Source: UBA4459 sp963776205 (GTDB lineage Bacteria; Bacteroidota; Bacteroidia; Bacteroidales; F082). Taken from it: a stretch of DNA of 64,000 nucleotides. The notes under the pieces were generated by a model. It did not search any database. It saw only the letters and a program-made list of their open reading frames with translations, and had not been told where the DNA came from. How positions within the stretch are numbered: position 1 is the stretch's first letter; each line of letters opens with the position of its first letter. The DNA lies in contig CAVZLR010000008.1 of assembly GCA_963776205.1 (NCBI GenBank), positions 27,496 to 91,495 of the forward strand, in the 5' to 3' direction. The position numbers and the translations under genes are program-made. Shown one piece after another: positions 25,780 through 33,580 of the stretch.

Positions 25780-27928
25780 CTTTCAGACAGATTGTGTTAA
25801 TGAGGGCGTGGTTAACTTTAGCGATGAATCGAGTTTGAGTAATAGCAATAGCCCGATTCAGAGTTGGCATTGGGATTTTGGTGACGGCTTTTCATCTTTA
25901 GAACAAAATCCACAGCATTCATATGCATATATTGACAGTTGCTACACGGTTATACTTACTATTGTTGACACAAATGGTTGTAGCTCATCTGATACGAGCT
26001 TAAATGTTTGTTTGTATCAGGTTTTTGATATTGGTTTTTATGTATCAGATGAGTGCTTTGGTGATGATGTGTTTTTTCAGGCATATTATACGCCCGCCTA
26101 TGATTCTGTTATTTCTTATACGTGGAATTTTAATGATGGTAGTTCACCAGTAATAACCTATCATGATACTATATCGCATAACTTTCCTGAACCGGGCACA
26201 TATGTTGTTGAATTAACAGCAATTGATACAAATGGTTGTTCCGTATCTATTTATGAGAATATCGTTTTTAATCAATTACCTACTCCTGATTTTACTTACT
26301 CACAAGGTATGTGCGATTCGATACAGTTTTCTGATCAATCGGTAGCTGGAGGAAGTCAGATAGAAAGCTGGTATTGGGATTTTGGAGATTATGCTTCACC
26401 TGAAAATTACTCTGTAGAAAAGAATCCTATTCATTACTACCCTCTTAACGATAGCATCTATGATGTAAAGCTGATTATTACAAATCTTAACGGCTGTGTT
26501 GATTCTATCATAAAACCAATTGCGGTTAACCCTTGTTTACACGCAGAAATTGAGGAGCTTACCGGAACACTCTGTGCAAATAGTGATATTTGCTTTAATG
26601 ACCTGTCATTTGTTTTTAGTACCAATTTAGTAATAGATAATTGGCATTGGGATTTTGGAGACGGGACAACAATTGATTATAATGTTGAGCAGAATCCCGT
26701 CTGTCATACTTATGCTGCCGGAGGAATTTATGAAGTCAGGCTAACCATTTCCATTATTACACCGGAAAATATTGCTCTTAGTGATGATTTCATATATGAA
26801 GTAGACATAAACCCTGCTCCTTCTGCTCATTTTTATGTTAGTAGCACATCCTGCTCACAGACACTTACTGACTTTACAGATTTATCTGATAATAATGGAG
26901 CACCGATAAGCATATGGGAATGGGATTTCGGAGATCTTTCAAATCCCGGTAGTATTTCTAATAATAAAAATCCATCGTATTTTTATTCAGAAGAGGGATT
27001 ATATACCATTGAGCTGATTGTAGCGAATGAATTTGGTTGTAGCGATACAATTTATGAGGAAATTGAGGTTTTTCAAAAACCGATAGCTGAGTTTGTAGCT
27101 GATATTGCCTGTCTGGACAAACAAACCTTCTTTTTCGATGAATCGATTGAAGGAGGTACTGATATTGAATCCTGGGATTGGAATTTTGGAAACCCGCTTT
27201 CAATCATTGATACATCTTACCAGGAAAATCCAGTATATCGTTATTCAGAAACCGGGAGCTATGATGTAAGGTTAATAATTAGTGATTTAAATCAATGTGG
27301 GGATACAGTTATAAATCAATTGAATGTTTTTGAAAATCCATTAGCCAATTTTGAAATTGATGGTGACTTTGAGAATATTCAGGGCCAGGTTAATTTTGTG
27401 AATACCAGTACCGATGCTGTGGCATATGATTGGGACTTTGGTGACGGTCAGACATCTGAGGAAGAAAATCCAATTATAACCTATTATGAAGATGGTATTT
27501 ATACAATTACACTTATTGTAGCTAATGAAGATAATTGTTATGATACAGTCTCGCAACCGTACGAAATGATGTACACTACACTGTATGTTCCAAATTCATT
27601 TGCACCTGGAAATCTTGAAAATGCTTTTAATCCGGCAATGTTGGAAGATGCCGCTTTTATCATTAAGGGTGTAAATCTTTCAGAGTACGAAGTTGAAATT
27701 TATGATGTCTGGGGAAACCTGGTTTGGGAAAGTGATGCTCTTATAGATGGCCAACCAGCAGAAAGTTGGAATGGGCATTATAATGGTAATGATAACATGG
27801 ACTTGTGTCCCTCAGGTGTTTATACATGGAAAGTAAACGCCATATTCAGGGATGGAACCATTTGGAAAGGTAGCAATAATGGGGACGATAACATAAAACC
27901 ATTCGGAACGGTTACTCTAATTCGATAA
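25754..27928 (+). CDS. PKD-repeat adhesin, C-terminal part with type B T9SS sorting domain
   Basis: This 724-residue piece is the continuation of the adhesin. It holds about seven more PKD domains (WHWDFGDGFSS, WYWDFGDYASP, WHWDFGDGTTI, WEWDFGDLSNP, YDWDFGDGQTS and two weaker ones). The last 95 residues are a gliding-motility-associated (type B) T9SS C-terminal domain: LYVPNSFAPGNLENAFNPAM, then YEVEIYDVWGNLVWESD, WNGHYNGNDNMDLCPSGVYT and WKVNAIFRDGTIWKG. The Met at 25754 is only the first one in this frame and not a true start; translation as the cell needs it would have to come from the upstream frame. Type B domains direct export and cell-surface retention by the type IX system, as for SprB-like adhesins. 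Confidence 0.85.
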   Translation: MTNPNAAFSFQTDCVNEGVVNFSDESSLSNSNSPIQSWHWDFGDGFSSLEQNPQHSYAYIDSCYTVILTIVDTNGCSSSDTSLNVCLYQVFDIGFYVSDECFGDDVFFQAYYTPAYDSVISYTWNFNDGSSPVITYHDTISHNFPEPGTYVVELTAIDTNGCSVSIYENIVFNQLPTPDFTYSQGMCDSIQFSDQSVAGGSQIESWYWDFGDYASPENYSVEKNPIHYYPLNDSIYDVKLIITNLNGCVDSIIKPIAVNPCLHAEIEELTGTLCANSDICFNDLSFVFSTNLVIDNWHWDFGDGTTIDYNVEQNPVCHTYAAGGIYEVRLTISIITPENIALSDDFIYEVDINPAPSAHFYVSSTSCSQTLTDFTDLSDNNGAPISIWEWDFGDLSNPGSISNNKNPSYFYSEEGLYTIELIVANEFGCSDTIYEEIEVFQKPIAEFVADIACLDKQTFFFDESIEGGTDIESWDWNFGNPLSIIDTSYQENPVYRYSETGSYDVRLIISDLNQCGDTVINQLNVFENPLANFEIDGDFENIQGQVNFVNTSTDAVAYDWDFGDGQTSEEENPIITYYEDGIYTITLIVANEDNCYDTVSQPYEMMYTTLYVPNSFAPGNLENAFNPAMLEDAAFIIKGVNLSEYEVEIYDVWGNLVWESDALIDGQPAESWNGHYNGNDNMDLCPSGVYTWKVNAIFRDGTIWKGSNNGDDNIKPFGTVTLIR

Positions 27929-28033
27929 TTTAAGATATCGTTATCAAGTACCAAACTATGAAGCCCCAAAGGTTATTTTTATTGCCGGTTAAATCAAGTA
28001 GATTTTCTGAATTAGATAAATACACTTAAAGTT

Positions 28034-29980
28034 ATGATAAAGCATTTTTTTTGTTTCTTTTCAATATTTCTGATCACAATAGCCCTTTTTTCACAGCCTG
28101 ATATTGGTAAAATCGAGGTCTACCCAAATAGCGAGATTGGATTATTTGAAAAAGTGGAGCTCAGGTTTCAAATGAACACATATGCAAATAATTACGATAG
28201 TGAAATCATCAAAGTAGATGCTGTTTTTACATCACCATCTGGAAAAAATTATAAAGTACCCGGGTTTTATTACGTAGATTATGTGAAACTGCCGGATTAT
28301 GACTGTGGGATGGAGCTTCCATGCGAATTATTAAGGGCAGGAAAATTCCAGCCTTACAATTGGGTAATCAGATTTACACCAAGCGAAGTTGGTCAATGGG
28401 CATATAAAGTGATAGCCGAAGATAAAAATGGCACAATTACAATACCAACAAATACAACTTATAACTTCATGTGCAGCTATTCTGATAAGTCAGGTTTTAT
28501 AACAAAACGTAATAACAGATATCTCCAGAAAGGTGATGACCCCTTATTTATGGTGGGAACTAACCTTTGTTGGTACGGAAGAGATGCGTTTTCAAAACCA
28601 ATTGTTAATGAGTTAGGAACCAATGACTTTGTCAGATATTTCGATATTCTGCAAGAAAATGAAGCGAATTTTACTAAAGTATGGATCAATCATCCGCCTG
28701 GAATATCACTTACAGGAAGAGAATGGACTACAGATAAAGTTCATGGATTTGATGATTATAACCAAAAGGACGCATGGCAATTAGATAAAATATTTGAACT
28801 GGCCGAAGCGCGAAATTTAAATATTATTTTATGCGTGTTTCAGCAAAATTCATTCGTAAATACTTATGGCGTCAATAACTGGGATAACAGTAACGCTTTT
28901 AACCGAAGTGTTAATAGAAGCGATAAAGAAACGATAAATTCACCTTTTGATTTTTTCAGTGATGAAAATACGAGAAAGAGAACCAGAGATATGTTAAGAT
29001 ATATGATTGCACGATGGGGCTATGCTACCAACTTAGTGGCCTGGAAAATATTTACTGAAATTGAGCAAGTTGAAAATATCTGGAGTAAATCTGGAGTAAA
29101 TCCACCAAATGGTTATTTAGAAAGTGTATTCAGCTGGCATACTGAGATGTCAAAATATATTAGACGAATAGATGCTTTTGATCATTTGATTACAACTTCC
29201 AGCCCAAATAAATATTCAAATGGTGGTAAGGAATACCCTCGTGTATTTTATGATATGGATTTAACAATATCACACGATTATAAAGGGATTAATACACTTA
29301 ATGATATAAAAGTATTTGAGAAACATTTGTTGGTAAGAGCCAATGCATATTCAAGTGAGGATAAGCTTCAGGATAAACCTTATATGTCGCAAGAATGGGG
29401 TGTGGTCCCCGGGAAGAAATTGAGAGAGATGGATCCTGTGGGTTATGCGTTCCATTGCTGTCTTTGGTCAAGTGCAATGTCGGGTGCGTTTGGTTCCGTT
29501 TTATCGTGGGAATGGGATACTTATCTGGTTAAAAATGACTTATTCAAACAATTAAAGCCTGTTTCCAGATTTATGAATGGAGTTATCGGGGAACTAGATG
29601 GAAGTATAATTGGAAGAAAAGTTCAGAATAATGGAATAAGTACATTTTATGCACTAAACAGAAATAATGGATTGATCATCGGGTGGTGCCAGGATGATAA
29701 TTATGATTTTTCGGTCGTTAAAAACACTGCGTATATAAAAGATTTGAAAAGAGCAAAACCGGATGTAAAATCAAGAAAAAATACGATCCTCATACCGGTT
29801 CAGGAAAATGATAATAAATATTATACCATTAAGTGGTACGACACAAACACTGCAGAACTGGTAGAAGAGGAGCTAGTAAGTAGCGCAAGAGGAAAACTAA
29901 AACTAAAGATGCCTCACGTTCTGCGAAGCAGTTCATTTGGTGATGGAGCGTTCATAATTATGCCGGGTCAATCAAAGTAA
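28034..29980 (+). CDS. DUF5060 / GH5-like glycosidase family protein
   Basis: The protein has 648 residues and a signal peptide ending near IALFSQPD. Residues 30-145 form a DUF5060-type beta-sandwich (VELRFQMNTYANNYDSE, then VDAVFTSPSGKNYKVPGFYY, then WVIRFTPSEVGQWAYKV). A TIM-barrel of the DUF4038/GH5-like cellulase superfamily follows: GTNLCWYG, then FTKVWINHPPG, then LVAWKIFTEIEQVE (candidate acid/base Glu) and KPYMSQEWGVV (candidate nucleophile Glu). A C-terminal beta domain ends the protein. There is no T9SS tail, so it is probably periplasmic or lipid-free secreted. The likely activity is hydrolysis of a beta-linked polysaccharide, substrate unknown. No SusC/SusD pair is nearby, so this is not a classic utilisation locus. 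It follows the adhesin after 105 bases. Confidence 0.8.
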   Translation: MIKHFFCFFSIFLITIALFSQPDIGKIEVYPNSEIGLFEKVELRFQMNTYANNYDSEIIKVDAVFTSPSGKNYKVPGFYYVDYVKLPDYDCGMELPCELLRAGKFQPYNWVIRFTPSEVGQWAYKVIAEDKNGTITIPTNTTYNFMCSYSDKSGFITKRNNRYLQKGDDPLFMVGTNLCWYGRDAFSKPIVNELGTNDFVRYFDILQENEANFTKVWINHPPGISLTGREWTTDKVHGFDDYNQKDAWQLDKIFELAEARNLNIILCVFQQNSFVNTYGVNNWDNSNAFNRSVNRSDKETINSPFDFFSDENTRKRTRDMLRYMIARWGYATNLVAWKIFTEIEQVENIWSKSGVNPPNGYLESVFSWHTEMSKYIRRIDAFDHLITTSSPNKYSNGGKEYPRVFYDMDLTISHDYKGINTLNDIKVFEKHLLVRANAYSSEDKLQDKPYMSQEWGVVPGKKLREMDPVGYAFHCCLWSSAMSGAFGSVLSWEWDTYLVKNDLFKQLKPVSRFMNGVIGELDGSIIGRKVQNNGISTFYALNRNNGLIIGWCQDDNYDFSVVKNTAYIKDLKRAKPDVKSRKNTILIPVQENDNKYYTIKWYDTNTAELVEEELVSSARGKLKLKMPHVLRSSSFGDGAFIIMPGQSK

Positions 29981-30206
29981 TGAAATATGTAGGAAATATC
30001 AATATTTTTTTAACCATGAATTAATTATCTATAAATTCTTTTTTAATCCTGGGTGGTAGCGGATATCATTTTAGTTGATGAAATAACTTAAAATAAATAT
30101 TTGAAAGAAGAGAAATACATAATCATGTTAAAGAGTTATTTTAAAAAATGATTTTTTTACATGGATGGCGACCGAATGGTAGATTTCAATAATAGTTTTA
30201 AAGTGA

Positions 30207-30214
30207 TAACTTTG
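30207..30214 (+). promoter_or_regulatory. -7 promoter element of the isochorismatase-like gene
   Basis: TAACTTTG matches TAnnTTTG and lies 31 bases before the ATG. The 265-base gap from 29981 holds nothing else I can identify. Confidence 0.4.
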
Positions 30215-30245
30215 ATCTAATCAGCAAACGATAAATAATAGCAAG

Positions 30246-30764
30246 ATGTCACAGAAAAGTAAGATCAAACCAGCGCTTCTGGTGATTGACATTCAAAACT
30301 TCTCCTTAAAGTTTATTCCAGAAGAGGATAAGAAATCAGCCCTTAAAATGATTAACCTGTACATAGATATGTTCAGGAAACATAAGTTTCCTGTTATCAG
30401 GATTTATCACGTCAGTGAGAAACATGGATTAAAAGAAGGGAATGAAGATTTTGAATTTACAAAAACAGCATCGATTAAAACTGAAGACCCCAAAATTGTT
30501 AAAACCTACCCGGATAGCTTTAACAAAACCGATCTCGACAAGCTTTTAAAAGAAAAGGGGTGTAATACCTTATTCCTTTGCGGGTTGAGCTCTGTCGGGT
30601 GTGTCCTGGCAACCTGGCTGGGTGCTTTCAATCATGATTACAAAGCGTTCCTCGTGAAGGATGCTATCATGAGCCACAAAAAAGACTATACAACAAACGT
30701 TGAAATTATGTTCGACGCCGTTGGCTATGATATGATTCAATTTATACTCGAAAATGCGGACTAA
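30246..30764 (+). CDS. Isochorismatase-like cysteine hydrolase
   Basis: The protein has 172 residues. It has the alpha/beta fold and catalytic triad of the isochorismatase/nicotinamidase superfamily: Asp in ALLVIDIQNFSLKF, Lys in KIVKTYPDSFNKTDLD, and Cys in LCGLSSVGCVLATWLGA. The cis-peptide region just before the cysteine (SSVGC) is conserved. Members hydrolyse small amides or related molecules (nicotinamide, N-carbamoyl compounds, isochorismate); the substrate here cannot be named. It is cytoplasmic, with no signal. It has its own promoter-like element and converges with the methyltransferase gene. Confidence 0.87.
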   Translation: MSQKSKIKPALLVIDIQNFSLKFIPEEDKKSALKMINLYIDMFRKHKFPVIRIYHVSEKHGLKEGNEDFEFTKTASIKTEDPKIVKTYPDSFNKTDLDKLLKEKGCNTLFLCGLSSVGCVLATWLGAFNHDYKAFLVKDAIMSHKKDYTTNVEIMFDAVGYDMIQFILENAD

Positions 30765-30788
30765 GTCTATTGCATAAAAAATTGGCGA

Positions 30789-30846
30789 AACTAATCTTAC
30801 AAATCAACCGCACTTCATCTGGGTTGCAGCTTATTAGTTGGTTTTT
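30789..30846 (+). terminator. Possible terminator between convergent genes
   Basis: AACTAAT at 30789 pairs with ATTAGTT ending at 30839, enclosing a CAACC/GGTTG hairpin, and TTTTT follows at 30842. The structure fits termination of the isochorismatase-like transcript, though the loop arrangement is not classic. Confidence 0.4.
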
Positions 30847-31618
30847 AAATTTTCCTTCCAATATAAAATGCATAGCCATAATAGGCTTTATATTTTTCAT
30901 ATAATTGCGCTTCATGGCGTTGGTTTTCTATAAATTCTCTGACAGTATTATTTCCCTCATATTGTTTTAAAAAAGCTTCCTGTACTTTTTCCTGGGGCTT
31001 GAAGAAGTGTTCTATCCAGCAAATTTCAGGCAGGATAAAAGTGGCCACCGGAATAAATCCGGCTTTTTGTATGCTGGCCAGGTTATTAGAAACTGTTTCT
31101 ATTTCAGGATAAGCATCTTCCCAAAATTCACTGATTTCAGCTGGTCGTTCTTCTGTAAACCAGGATGCTTCTGAAACAGCTATGTAGCCATTCGGTTTCA
31201 GAAATTGTCTCCATTCATTGAGGCCTCGCTCAAAACCGATGTTATAAATGGCGCCTTCAGACCAGATCAGGTCTAATTCGCCTTCCTGAAAGGGAAGATC
31301 CTCCATATTACCTACAATGCCTTTAACCCTGTTTTGAAGATTCAATTTCCTCGCATTTGAATTGAACAGGTCAATAAAGGTGGGAAATAAGTCGATTCCT
31401 GTTATCTGCCCAGGGACGTTCTGTGCCATGACCATAGTTTGACCTCCAGTGCCGCAACCAATATCAGCGATGAAGGATTCAGTAGTAAGATGATCTATAA
31501 AGCTTAATGCCTTTTTGGTAACCTCTGGGCTGCCCGGGCCTTGCCGTTCTACTTTTGAATAATATTCGCAAATTAAATTAAGGTCAAATTCGTGAATAGA
31601 TTTAATATCGTTACTCAT
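30845..31618 (-). CDS. Class I SAM-dependent methyltransferase
   Basis: The protein has 257 residues. Motif I reads FIADIGCGTGGQTMVMA at about residues 54-70. The acidic loop after strand 2 is ITGIDLFPTFIDLFN, and post-motif III is DLIWSEGAIYNIGFERGL. This is the methyltransferase domain 11/25 layout. The C-terminus (IENQRHEAQLYEKYKAYYGYAFYIGRK) matches small-molecule methyltransferases of unknown substrate that are common in Bacteroidota. It is soluble and carries no extra domain. It is monocistronic by appearance, with its start facing a 385-base gene-free region. Confidence 0.82.
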   Translation of the reverse strand: MSNDIKSIHEFDLNLICEYYSKVERQGPGSPEVTKKALSFIDHLTTESFIADIGCGTGGQTMVMAQNVPGQITGIDLFPTFIDLFNSNARKLNLQNRVKGIVGNMEDLPFQEGELDLIWSEGAIYNIGFERGLNEWRQFLKPNGYIAVSEASWFTEERPAEISEFWEDAYPEIETVSNNLASIQKAGFIPVATFILPEICWIEHFFKPQEKVQEAFLKQYEGNNTVREFIENQRHEAQLYEKYKAYYGYAFYIGRKI

Positions 31619-31954
31619 GATGTTTAAATATTAAGGTTAAATTGTTGCAGAATGAAAAATTCTTTGCTAAGCTAACCTGTTACTAAAATATAAAAATGGT
31701 TTTAACCCCGACAAGAATATGCCAGCGTGTATTAAGGGTATAACTTTAGTCAGCTAACTAACTAAGGTTAGTTACTTCACCCGATCCTTTTTAAATAGAT
31801 ACATCCACGAGTATTAGTGCGAATCAAAATTAGCATTTTTTAGCAGAATGTAACTTGGCAATAGGAAGCATTTATTATTTAAGGAATTATTAGTTCGACA
31901 TAAAATATAATAGAGAAAACACATAGTACATAAATACAACATAAAAAATGTTAA
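31619..31954. other. Gene-free AT-rich region
   Basis: No open frame of note on either strand. The only structures seen are the inverted repeat at 31755-31774, with a TAACTTTA box at 31741 just before it, and further on the promoter of the zinc-ribbon gene. Confidence 0.5.
31755..31774. repeat. Short perfect inverted repeat, operator-like
   Basis: TAACTAAC, four bases TAAG, then GTTAGTTA: an eight-base-pair perfect palindrome with no T-run after it. It lies a few bases after a -7-like TAACTTTA at 31741-31748, where a repressor site would be expected, but no gene starts soon after it. Confidence 0.35.
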
Positions 31955-31956
31955 CA

Positions 31957-31987
31957 TTGGCATAAGTATATATTATTACTACATTTG
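31957..31987 (+). promoter_or_regulatory. Promoter with -33 and -7 elements for the zinc-ribbon gene
   Basis: TTG at 31957-31959 and TACATTTG at 31980-31987 are separated by 20 bases, the usual Bacteroidota spacing. The ATG follows 16 bases later, so the leader is very short. Confidence 0.55.
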
Positions 31988-32003
31988 AATAAAAATTCAG
32001 CTA

Positions 32004-32438
32004 ATGAACTACCAGGACAGAAAAAAACATTGTGCTTATTGTGGTAAAGAGTTCAAGTTTCAAAGAGTTTCTGCTAAGTATTGCTCTAAGTCTTGTTCGT
32101 CAATGGACGTTCGGCGTAAAAACAGCCCGGAAACATATCGGCATTACAACCCGGTCCACCTGGAATTTACAGATGAAGCCTACAAAGCTTTAAGATTGAA
32201 AGCTAATGAACAACATATTCAAGGCCCGGAGAAATACCTGGAGTGGATGGCTGATGAAATGATCACAAAGAATATGTTTCCACTAGTATTTTCTGAAGAA
32301 GAAGAAAATATTTTAAAGTATGTGCTCAAAGCCTATTATCCTGAGCTCGAATTTCAATTTGCCCTTATGGAATGGATCAAAAGCAGAAGCGAAGAAGAAG
32401 CGATTGAACTTAAAAAAGGAAAAGGCAGGAAGGGTTAA
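32004..32438 (+). CDS. Small zinc-ribbon protein of unknown function
   Basis: The protein has 144 residues. The N-terminus carries a four-cysteine zinc knuckle, HCAYCGKEFKFQRVSAKYCS followed by KSC, of the type seen in treble-clef or FCS-like zinc ribbons that bind nucleic acid or protein. The middle is helical (FTDEAYKALRLKANEQHIQG, then PEKYLEWMADEM) and the tail is charged and lysine-rich. I know of no specific family. It could be a small regulator or nucleic-acid-binding factor. It has a well-spaced promoter of its own and no operon partner. Confidence 0.6.
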   Translation: MNYQDRKKHCAYCGKEFKFQRVSAKYCSKSCSSMDVRRKNSPETYRHYNPVHLEFTDEAYKALRLKANEQHIQGPEKYLEWMADEMITKNMFPLVFSEEEENILKYVLKAYYPELEFQFALMEWIKSRSEEEAIELKKGKGRKG

Positions 32439-32702
32439 ACAGACAGATTATAATATAGTAGCTAATTTCTTGCTTACCTCACCTTCACCAGTTTTCCATT
32501 GGCTATCTCATCACCAACTTGGAAGTTGAACTTACAATCTGAAAAGCGGACATAAAAGTTGAAAATGAGTTAAATAACTGTTAAATGTTGTTTTTGGACC
32601 GTCTGGCAAGCCTTTTCTTGATTTCTTTAAGCAATAGATAAAAAATTTTAACGGGGAAGCCGAAAACCGATCAGAGTAAGCGCGAAACAAAACACATTAA
32701 AA

Positions 32703-32969
32703 ATGGCAACAGTAGTAACCCGTCATAAAGTTGGCGACATTAACAAGTGGATAAAAGGTCAGCAGGATCGTTTAGATATATTTAGACCCGCAATTTCAAG
32801 TTTAAAAGCATTTCAGGATGTGGACAACCCCAATTCAGTAGCTTTGGTAATTGAAGTTACCGACATGGAATTATTTCATAAAATTTTAAATGACCCAAAA
32901 ACCCAGGTGGCAAAAGACAAGCACACAGTAATAGAACCAATTACCGTGTCGATGGAAATAAAATTTTAA
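32703..32969 (+). CDS. Small dimeric alpha/beta-barrel-like protein
   Basis: The protein has 88 residues, starting MATVVTRHKVGDINKWIKGQ. The pattern of strand, helix, strand (HKVGDINKWI; SSLKAFQDVDNPNSVALVIE; VTDMELFHKILND) and a final strand (IEPITVSMEIKF) resembles ferredoxin-like antibiotic-biosynthesis-monooxygenase or DUF3764-type folds. No catalytic residue is clear. It stands alone between a 264-base gap (32439-32702, no features seen) and the tRNA terminator. Function unknown. Confidence 0.6.
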   Translation: MATVVTRHKVGDINKWIKGQQDRLDIFRPAISSLKAFQDVDNPNSVALVIEVTDMELFHKILNDPKTQVAKDKHTVIEPITVSMEIKF

Positions 32970-33004
32970 ACAGCAATCTCCAGCTAAACCGTCCCCCATT
33001 AAAA

Positions 33005-33039
33005 AACCCGTTATTAAACATACTGTAAAACAACGGGTT
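33005..33039 (-). terminator. Rho-independent terminator of tRNA-Cys
   Basis: AACCCGTT and AACGGGTT form an eight-base-pair stem. Read on the minus strand, TTTTTT follows the stem at once, 15 bases beyond the tRNA 3' end. Confidence 0.75.
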
Positions 33040-33053
33040 AAAAATCTACTTTG

Positions 33054-33124
33054 AGGTACCGAGCGGATTCGAACCGCTGTAGCTGGTTTTGCAGACCAGT
33101 GCCTAGCCACTCGGCAACGGTACC
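33054..33124 (-). tRNA. tRNA-Cys (GCA)
   Basis: On the minus strand the 71-base cloverleaf has a seven-pair acceptor stem (GGTACCG with CGGTACC), a T loop within GGTTCGAATCC, and an anticodon arm CTGGT-CTGCAAA-ACCAG with anticodon GCA. The discriminator base is U73, as expected for cysteine. A full CCA is not encoded (the next bases are CAA), so CCA is added after transcription. Confidence 0.93.
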
Positions 33125-33140
33125 TTTTTTAAAGGGACAG

Positions 33141-33148
33141 CAAATTTA
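33141..33148 (-). promoter_or_regulatory. -7 promoter element of tRNA-Cys
   Basis: Read on the minus strand this is TAAATTTG, ending 17 bases before the tRNA 5' end. A TTG on the minus strand at 33171-33173 sits 22 bases upstream and may serve as the -33 element. Confidence 0.5.
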
Positions 33149-33221
33149 AAAAAAATCTGGCTTCAAAAGTCAATTGTAACGAATATGATTAACTGAGTTG
33201 AAAATAAAAGAATGGATTTAA

Positions 33222-33572
33222 CTAAATTGAAAGTTCAACACTAACGAAATCCATTTTTCCGCCCAACGGTGGATTCAGCTTTCTGATTTTAATTCGGACA
33301 TTCTGAACGGTTGAGAACTCTCGTTTGATCCGGTCAAGAATACGCCTGCCAACATGCTCCAGTAATTTAGATGGTGTTTCCATCTCTTTTTTTACCAATA
33401 AAAAAACAGATTGATAATTTACAGTATCTTTCAGATGGTCTGATTTTTCTGCGTCCGATGTGTCAACTTCCAGAAAAAGATCAATCCTGAATTTAGTACC
33501 AATCACTTGCTCTTCTTTAAAACAGCCGTGGTAAGCAAAAAACTCCATTCCTTCTATAGAAATAACTGACAT
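33222..33572 (-). CDS. folB: Dihydroneopterin aldolase
   Basis: The protein has 116 residues, the usual size. The enzyme splits 7,8-dihydroneopterin into 6-hydroxymethyl-dihydropterin and glycolaldehyde in folate synthesis. Family landmarks are present: ISIEGMEFFAYHGCFKEEQ at the start (with the conserved Y-x-G-x-x-x-E), TVNYQSVFLLVKKEME, LLEHVGRRILDRI and the final RIKIRKLNPPLGGKMDFVSV with the catalytic Lys. It lies eight bases after gltX and is probably read from the same transcript. Confidence 0.92.
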   Translation of the reverse strand: MSVISIEGMEFFAYHGCFKEEQVIGTKFRIDLFLEVDTSDAEKSDHLKDTVNYQSVFLLVKKEMETPSKLLEHVGRRILDRIKREFSTVQNVRIKIRKLNPPLGGKMDFVSVELSI

Positions 33573-33580
33573 AATAATTT

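Noticed and set aside
22000..27600. Repeated DNA in the adhesin as a possible CRISPR or insertion-sequence array
   Set aside because: The repeats are PKD protein domains with varying codons and irregular spacing, not identical DNA repeats with spacers.
28034..29980. Polysaccharide utilisation locus around the DUF5060 glycosidase
   Set aside because: There is no SusC/SusD pair, sigma/anti-sigma pair or further glycosidase in the neighbourhood.
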